DNA from: Pseudomonadota bacterium
GTDB lineage: Bacteria > Pseudomonadota > Alphaproteobacteria > Sphingomonadales > Sphingomonadaceae
Assembly: GCA_023413015.1 (NCBI GenBank)
Contig: JAEZQR010000219.1
Coordinates: 1-14,423, forward strand
Length of the DNA stretch: 14,423 nt
Direction: 5' to 3'
This document shows, in pieces, positions 1-5,700 of this stretch (positions are counted from its first letter, which is position 1; each line of letters opens with the position of its first letter). Position numbers and translations under genes: made by a program. The notes below the pieces were generated by a model. The model ran no database searches and had not been told where the DNA came from. It was given only the letters and a program-made list of their open reading frames with translations.

Positions 1-1668
1 CCGATGTGCAAGCACAACCGTCTGACGGCGCTATTGTCGGTGCAGGCCGCCGAGCCGCGCGAATGGAGCGCGTCGGATATCGAGATCGTCGAGGCGGTCG
101 CCGAGCGGAGTTGGGAGGCGCTCGAACGCGCGCGCGCCGAGGATGCGCTGCGCGAGAGCGAGCAGCTCTTCCGCCGGGTGACCGAGGCGCATCCGATCCC
201 AGTGGTGATCGCGCAGGGGGACGGCCTGGTCCTCGGCAACGCCGCCTTCTTCGAGATGGCGGGCGTTACGCACGGCGACCTCGACGCGGTCGATCCGAAA
301 TCCTGGACCGGCTGGAACGGCCGCTGGGCCGAACTCGTCGCCTTCGTCCGGGCGCATCCCCGCTTCGACAATTACGAGACCATGATGGTGCGGGGGGGGC
401 GCCCCTTCCCGGTCGCGATGAGCTGGCGCCATATCAGCTACCGGGGCGAGCCGGCCGTCATCGCCAGCCTGATCGACCTTACCGAGGTGAGGCGCGCGCA
501 GGAGGAGCTGCAGCAGTCGCGCGAGGCGCTGCACCAGGCCGAAAAGCTGAGCGCGCTGGGTTCGCTGCTCGCCGGCGTCAGCCACGAGCTCAACAATCCG
601 CTGTCGGTGGTTACCACCCAGTCGATGCTGCTCGAGGACATGGCGGAAGGAACGCCGCTCGCCGATCGGGCGGCGAAGGTCCGCCATGCTGCCGAGCGCT
701 GCTCCAGGATCGTGCAGACCTTCCTCGCGATGGCGCGCCAGAAGCGGCCGGAACGGCAGGTCGTGTCGGCGGGCGATATCGTGCGCGCGGCGCTCGACCT
801 GACCGACTACGCACTGCGGACCGCCGGCATCCGCGTCACAATCGAGATCACGCCCGACCTGCCGCGCCTGCACGCCGATCCCGACCAGCTGCATCAGGTG
901 CTGGTGAACCTGATCGTCAATGCCCAGCATGCGCTGCAAGAGGTTAGCGGTCTTCGCGAGCTGCGGGTCCGCGTCGGTCCGGCCGACGAGCCGGCCAAGC
1001 TGTGGATCGAGGTCGCCGACAACGGTCCCGGCATCCCCGACGAGATCCGGCGGCGCATCTTCGAGCCCTTCTTCACGACGAAGCCGCAAGGCGTCGGCAC
1101 CGGCGTCGGTCTCTCCTTCTCGCTGGGCATCATCGAAGCGCACGGCGGTCGGCTCGAACTCCTCGACCGGCCGGAGGGCGGCACCTGCTTCCGGATCACG
1201 CTCACCGCGGCGGAAGCCGCCGCACCGACGCTGGTGGCCGAGCGTCAGGCGGCAGCGAGCGGGCCGGCGAGAGGCGCGGCGCTGGTCATCGACGACGAAC
1301 CGGACCTCGCCGAGGCGCTGGCGATCTTCGTCGGGCGGGCCGGCTATCGGGTCGATACCGCTGCGGACGGGCTCGAGGCGCAGCGGCTGCTGGCGCAGAC
1401 GGACTATGACATCATCGTCTCGGACCTGCGGATGCCGGGGCTCGACGGACCGGCGCTCTACGAATGGGTCGAGCGTCACCGGCCGCAGCTGATCGACCGG
1501 ATCGGCTTCGTCACGGGCGACACGCTCGGGGCCGCCGCCGCACGCTTCATCGGCCGCACCGGCCGGCCGGTGATCGAGAAGCCGTTCACGCCGCAAAGCG
1601 TGCAGGAGCTGGTGAGCCAGCTTGGTGCAAGACATGAGGTCCGCATGCCGATGTCGCTCGGGGTCTAA
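1..1668 (+). CDS. Hybrid sensor histidine kinase with C-terminal receiver (5' truncated)
   Basis: Only the C-terminal part is present: the frame is open to base 1, so the ATG at position 4 is probably internal. Counting from that ATG, residues 1-45 look like the end of a GAF domain running into a linker helix, and about 50-160 form a PAS domain. HisKA has the phospho-accepting His194 in the motif SHELNNPL. A HATPase_c domain follows, with an N-box around residues 297-306, a G1 box DNGPGIP at D339 and an FEPFFTTK F-box. A canonical receiver domain starts near 427: acidic pair D430/D431, phospho-acceptor D474 in SDLRMPG, T504 and K526. No transmembrane segment is visible in the part present. 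All catalytic residues are intact, so it should autophosphorylate and pass phosphate to its own receiver. The OmpR-type regulator 4 nt downstream is the likely partner. The input signal is unknown because the sensory N-terminus is outside the window. Confidence 0.93.
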   Translation, partial: PMCKHNRLTALLSVQAAEPREWSASDIEIVEAVAERSWEALERARAEDALRESEQLFRRVTEAHPIPVVIAQGDGLVLGNAAFFEMAGVTHGDLDAVDPKSWTGWNGRWAELVAFVRAHPRFDNYETMMVRGGRPFPVAMSWRHISYRGEPAVIASLIDLTEVRRAQEELQQSREALHQAEKLSALGSLLAGVSHELNNPLSVVTTQSMLLEDMAEGTPLADRAAKVRHAAERCSRIVQTFLAMARQKRPERQVVSAGDIVRAALDLTDYALRTAGIRVTIEITPDLPRLHADPDQLHQVLVNLIVNAQHALQEVSGLRELRVRVGPADEPAKLWIEVADNGPGIPDEIRRRIFEPFFTTKPQGVGTGVGLSFSLGIIEAHGGRLELLDRPEGGTCFRITLTAAEAAAPTLVAERQAAASGPARGAALVIDDEPDLAEALAIFVGRAGYRVDTAADGLEAQRLLAQTDYDIIVSDLRMPGLDGPALYEWVERHRPQLIDRIGFVTGDTLGAAAARFIGRTGRPVIEKPFTPQSVQELVSQLGARHEVRMPMSLGV

Positions 1669-1672
1669 GGCG

Positions 1673-2383
1673 ATGAGCGAAACGCAACATGTCGTGGTCG
1701 TCGACGACGAGCCCGACCTGCGCGAAGGCGTCGCCACCTACCTGCGGCGGCACGGCTTCGCGGTGAGCGAGGCCGAGAGCGGCGAGGCGCTGCGGGCGCT
1801 GATGGCCGAACGCGCCGTCGATCTCGTCATCCTCGACATCAACATGCCCGGCGAGGACGGGCTGTCGATCGCGCGCCGGTTGCGGGCGCAGGGGCCGATC
1901 GGCATCGTCATGCTGACCGCCAACAGCGACGTCATCGATCGCGTCACCGGGCTCGAGGTCGGTGCCGACGACTATATCGGCAAGCCGTTCGAGTTGCGGG
2001 AGCTGCTGGCGCGCGTGCGCGCGCTGCTGCGGCGCCTGGCGACCGCCGACACCTCGCCAGCGACGATGGGCCGCGAGGTGCGCTTCGGGAAGTGCGTGCT
2101 GAACCTCGACACGCGCAAGCTCTACGATCTCGAAGGCAATTCCGTGCCGATGACGACGATGGAGTTCGATCTGCTGCGCACCTTCGCGGAAAATCCCGAC
2201 CGTGTGCTGACGCGCGACCGTATCCTCGACCTTGCCCACAACAAGGAGATGGAGGCATTCGACCGCTCGGTCGACCTGCGGATCGTCCGGCTTCGGCGCA
2301 AGATCGAGCAGGATCCCGCCGTCCCGCAGGTGATCAAGACGGTCCGCGGCGCCGGCTACGTGTTCGCCACACGCGAGCGCTGA
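1673..2383 (+). CDS. OmpR/PhoB-family response regulator
   Basis: A 236-residue DNA-binding response regulator. The receiver domain (about 5-120) has D11/D12, phospho-acceptor D55 in LDINMPG, T82 and K104 followed by PF. A winged-helix Trans_reg_C domain covers about 140-232, with the typical ending KTVRGAGYVF. The ATG at 1673 is preferred because it gives a normal receiver N-terminus (MSETQHVVVVDDEPD). The frame stays open upstream to 1622, but that extension overlaps the kinase and encodes non-family sequence. The start follows the kinase stop by only 4 nt and lacks a well-spaced Shine-Dalgarno, which suggests translational coupling to the kinase. The regulon is not evident from sequence. 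The nearest possible targets are the two microproteins downstream. Confidence 0.95.
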   Translation: MSETQHVVVVDDEPDLREGVATYLRRHGFAVSEAESGEALRALMAERAVDLVILDINMPGEDGLSIARRLRAQGPIGIVMLTANSDVIDRVTGLEVGADDYIGKPFELRELLARVRALLRRLATADTSPATMGREVRFGKCVLNLDTRKLYDLEGNSVPMTTMEFDLLRTFAENPDRVLTRDRILDLAHNKEMEAFDRSVDLRIVRLRRKIEQDPAVPQVIKTVRGAGYVFATRER

Positions 2384-2402
2384 TACGATCCATACAAAGA
2401 AG

Positions 2403-2430
2403 CGGTGCCGGCAACATCGCGCCGACACCG
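2403..2430 (+). terminator. Hairpin downstream of the OmpR-type regulator
   Basis: CGGTGCCGGC at 2403-2412 can pair with GCCGACACCG at 2421-2430 around an 8-nt loop, with one internal mismatch. It begins 20 nt after the regulator's stop codon. No U-run follows, so it is either a weak or Rho-assisted terminator, or an mRNA-stabilising hairpin between the regulator and the microproteins. Confidence 0.3.
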
Positions 2431-2470
2431 GCCATAGCTATCACGGGCGCCTCAGCCGAGGGAGCCGCCC

Positions 2471-2602
2471 GTGGACACCTACATCATGCTCTGCGATCGC
2501 ACCGACCGGAACGAGGGCTCGTGCGCGGCGGATTATCGCCGCCTGCTGATCGGACTGGTGGGGACCGCCATCGCGACCTTCCTGTCCTTCGTCGGGCCCT
2601 GA
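2471..2602 (+). CDS. Candidate 43-residue single-pass membrane microprotein
   Basis: A GTG-started ORF preceded by a good Shine-Dalgarno (GAGGGAG, 7 nt spacer). The product has a polar N-terminus (about residues 1-24) with two cysteines, C8 and C18, and several charged residues (D9, R10, D12, R13, E15). A hydrophobic helix follows at about 25-41 (LLIGLVGTAIATFLSFV), long enough to span the membrane. I recognise no family. It lies 87 nt after the OmpR-type regulator and 5 nt before a second small ORF, so the pair may be an operon or the tail of the regulator operon. Support is the ribosome site, the charged/hydrophobic layout and the otherwise empty gap. It remains a prediction because ORFs this short arise by chance in GC-rich DNA. 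Confidence 0.5.
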   Translation: MDTYIMLCDRTDRNEGSCAADYRRLLIGLVGTAIATFLSFVGP

Positions 2603-2607
2603 CCGAC

Positions 2608-2730
2608 ATGAGGGGCATTATCGCCGTACTGCTGTCCTACGGCTGCCTGGCGCTGGTCGCAGCGATGATGCTGACGACGAGCCATGCCTATGCAGCTCCC
2701 GCCTCCGTCCCGACAGCAGCTTCTCAATGA
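2608..2730 (+). CDS. Candidate 40-residue secreted or membrane microprotein
   Basis: An ATG-started ORF of 40 codons. The product resembles a signal peptide almost on its own: a short basic N-terminus (MRG), a hydrophobic core at about 4-22, then SHAYA followed by APA, a plausible signal peptidase I site after A29. If cut there, the mature peptide would be only about 11 residues rich in Ala, Pro and Ser. If uncut, it is a single-pass membrane peptide. There is no clear Shine-Dalgarno, and the start lies 5 nt after the stop of the preceding microprotein, so translation may be coupled. I recognise no family. The ORF ends immediately at the terminator hairpin shared with the convergent adhesin gene. 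Confidence 0.4.
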   Translation: MRGIIAVLLSYGCLALVAAMMLTTSHAYAAPASVPTAASQ

Positions 2731-2761
2731 AAATGACGGGAGGCTACCCAGCCTCCCGTCA
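2730..2761 (-). terminator. Intrinsic terminator of the adhesin gene
   Basis: A perfect 12-bp inverted repeat: TGACGGGAGGCT at 2734-2745 and AGCCTCCCGTCA at 2750-2761, with a 4-nt loop. On the minus strand the stem is followed directly by UUUU (AAAA at 2730-2733 on the plus strand) and begins 23 nt after the adhesin stop codon. It therefore fits a Rho-independent terminator for the adhesin. No U-run follows on the plus strand, so it would stop convergent plus-strand transcripts less efficiently. Confidence 0.8.
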
Positions 2762-2784
2762 TCCGGGCCAGTGCCTGACTCCCC

Positions 2785-5700
2785 TCAGGCAACCAGCAGA
2801 TGGTTCGTATCGATCTGGTTGGAAACACCCACCAGATAGACGGTGCTGGTGATCAGGTTGCCGCTGGCGTCGGTGCCATGGCCGAGCGTCAGGACGGTGC
2901 CGCTCTCCATGCCGTTGACGCCGGTGGTGGCATCGCCGTCGATGTTCGCCACGAACGCCCGCTTGTCGACGATCGTGACGTTGTCGCCTGTGCCGCCCAG
3001 CTGCAGGCGGTCGTTGCCGACCTTGAAGTCCCAGATGATGTCGGTGCCGCTGCCGATCTTCGTGCCGCTCAGGGCATCGGTGTGCGAGCCGAAGGCGAAG
3101 ACATCGTTGCCGAGACCGCCGTAGAGCTGATCGTTGCCGCGCTCGCCGGCGAGGAAGTCGTCACCGCGGCCACCGTCGAGATAGTCGCTGTTGTCGCCGC
3201 CGTAGAGCCGGTCGTCGCCGTTGCCGCCGAAGATCCGGTCGTCGCCGCCAAGGCCGTAGACGATGTCGTTGGCGTTTAGCGCGTTGATCGTCTCGCCCTT
3301 GCTGGCGGTCGAGCGGTTCGAGCCGCTGTTGTCGACATTGTTGGTCAGGTTGATGTCGCCGGCATCGGCCACCGGGGCGATGTTGATGTCGACATAGCCG
3401 GTGTGCAGCTGGCCTTGGGCGTCCTTCACCACATAAGTGAAGGTGTCGGTCGTGTTGGACGTGATCTTGTCGAACGTCGTCGCATCCGCGCTGTACTGCA
3501 CGAGCCCCTCGGCCAGGCTGTAATAGACCGAAGCGCCCTTGCTCGACGTCGGACCGGCCGACACGAAGGTCGCGCCCTCGCCGAAATCGGCGTCGATATC
3601 GTTGGCGATGAGATCGGAGATCTTGATCAGCATCGTCTCGTCTTCGCCGACCACGGTCGAGCCCGTGAACGCATCCCGGGCCTGATCGCGCCCGACCACC
3701 AGCGGATCGTTCGCGCCGGTGATGCCGACGGTGATCGTCTCGGTCGCCGTGCCGTCATGCGACATGACCGTCAGCGTGTCGGACACCTTCTGGCCGCCGA
3801 CGAGCGAATTGGTCGCGGTACGGCCGTTGTCGAGCGTGTAGGTCCAGGCGCCGGTGCCGGCGTTGAACGTGAAGCTGCCGTAGGTCCCATTGAGCGACGT
3901 CGGCGTGCGGAACGCCGCCTCGCCCGCATCGGGATCGGTGATCGTCAGCGCATGGGATATGGTGCTCACCCCATCCTCGGTGACGGCGCCGAGCTTGGTG
4001 CCGCCGATCGTCGCCGCATCGTTCGCGCCGTTGACCGTGAGGGTAAGCGCCGACGACGAGGTGGCGCCGGCGCCATCCTTCATCGTGTAGTTGACGACCA
4101 CCGTCGCCTTCTGTCCGGCCGCCAGCGTATCGAAGGCGCTGCCGGGCGCGAACTGCACCTGGTTTCCGGCGATCGTGAAGGCGGCGGCCTGGGCCGCGGT
4201 CGCGGCGACGCCGTTCACCGTGACCGTGCCGAGCGAGGCGAGCGTTTTCGTGTCGCCGGCATCGATATCGGTATCGTTGGCGAGCACTGCGAACGTGCGC
4301 GTCTCGTTCTCGCCCGCGCTGCCGGTGTCCGCCACCGCGACCGGAGCGTCGTTGGCACCGGTGACGGTGAGCGTCAGCACGCCGGTATCGGTCGCGCCGG
4401 CATCATCGGCGACCGAATAGCCGACCGTGACGGTGGCCGTCTCGTTGACGCCGAGCGCATCGAACATCGTGCCCGGCGTGAACTTGATCTGCCCGTTTTC
4501 GACCGAGAAGGCCGCCGCCGCATCGATACCGTTCACCACCTGGTTCGCGCTGGTCACGGAAATGGCGCCCAGATTGGTTGCGAGCGTCTTGTGATCGCCG
4601 TGGATCACGTCATCGTCGGTATCGTTGGCGAGCACATCGAACGACTTGGTCTGGTTCTCGCCGGCCTCGCCGCTATCGTCGACCGCCACGGGCGCATCGT
4701 TGGTGTTCGCCACCGTAAGCTTGAAGGTGCTGGATGCCGCGGCCTCGCCGTCGGAAGCCGTGACCTTGACCCGAATGTCGCCCACGTCGCCATTGAGCGG
4801 CGTGCCGGACAGCTTGCCGGTCGCTGCATCGATCGAAAGCCAGCCGGGCAGCGCGCCACCGTTCACCAGCGCGCCGCCCGCATCGACGAGCTGCGCCGAG
4901 TAGGTGAGGACGTCGCCCGCATCGACATCGGCAAAGGAAGCCGCCGTGCCAAGGTCGAGCGCTGCATCCTCGTTGACGACGACGTCGGGAAGCGACGCCA
5001 CGACCGCCGGCGCGTCGTTGATGGGGTTGATGACCACGCTCACCACCTGCTCGACCGAGCCGCCGTCGCCGTCGGAAACGAGGATGGTGAAGCTGTCGGT
5101 GCCGTTCGCATTCGCCTGCGGCGTGTAAACGAACGTGCCGTTCGCCTGATCGAATATAACCGATCCCGACTGCGGCTCGGCACCAGCCTTGATCGCATAG
5201 CTGAGCGAGCTGCTGTCGATATCGGCGGCGCCGATCGCCACGGCCGTCGACGTCGTGTCCTCGTCGGTCGTGACGCTGTTGGTCGCCGGTGCGGTCGGCG
5301 CATCGTTGACGGCGGCGAGCGTGAAGGTCTGTGTGCCCGCAGCCGATCCGCCGTTACCATCCGTCACGGTGTAGCTGAGCGTGACCGGCCCATTGTAGTC
5401 GGCGGTCGGCGCGATCGTGAAGGTGCCATCGCCGTTATCGGTGACTGTACCCTGATCGGCTGTCAGGCCGGTCACGGCCAGGCTATCGCCATCGACATCG
5501 GTGAAGCCCGCCAACAGGCTGGTAGCGCTTACGGTGTAGTCGGTGTCTTCCGTACCGGCTGCGAGTATTGCGGTTGCCGCACCGGTCGGCGCGTCGTTGA
5601 CGGGATCGACCGTGATGACGACCGTCTGCGGCGCGGATTGGAGCTCGCCGTCGGTCACGTAATAGTCGAAGGTCACCGTGCCGTTGAAGTTCGCAGCCGG

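Noticed and set aside
31..1737. A 568-codon minus-strand ORF antisense to the hybrid kinase
   Set aside because: Composition is Arg/Asp/His-rich with no domain, while the plus strand encodes an intact kinase and receiver; a typical GC-rich shadow.
3150..3180. An RGD tripeptide in the adhesin (GGRGDDFLA)
   Set aside because: It is part of an RTX nonapeptide whose D and G residues bind calcium; an integrin-binding reading is not supported.
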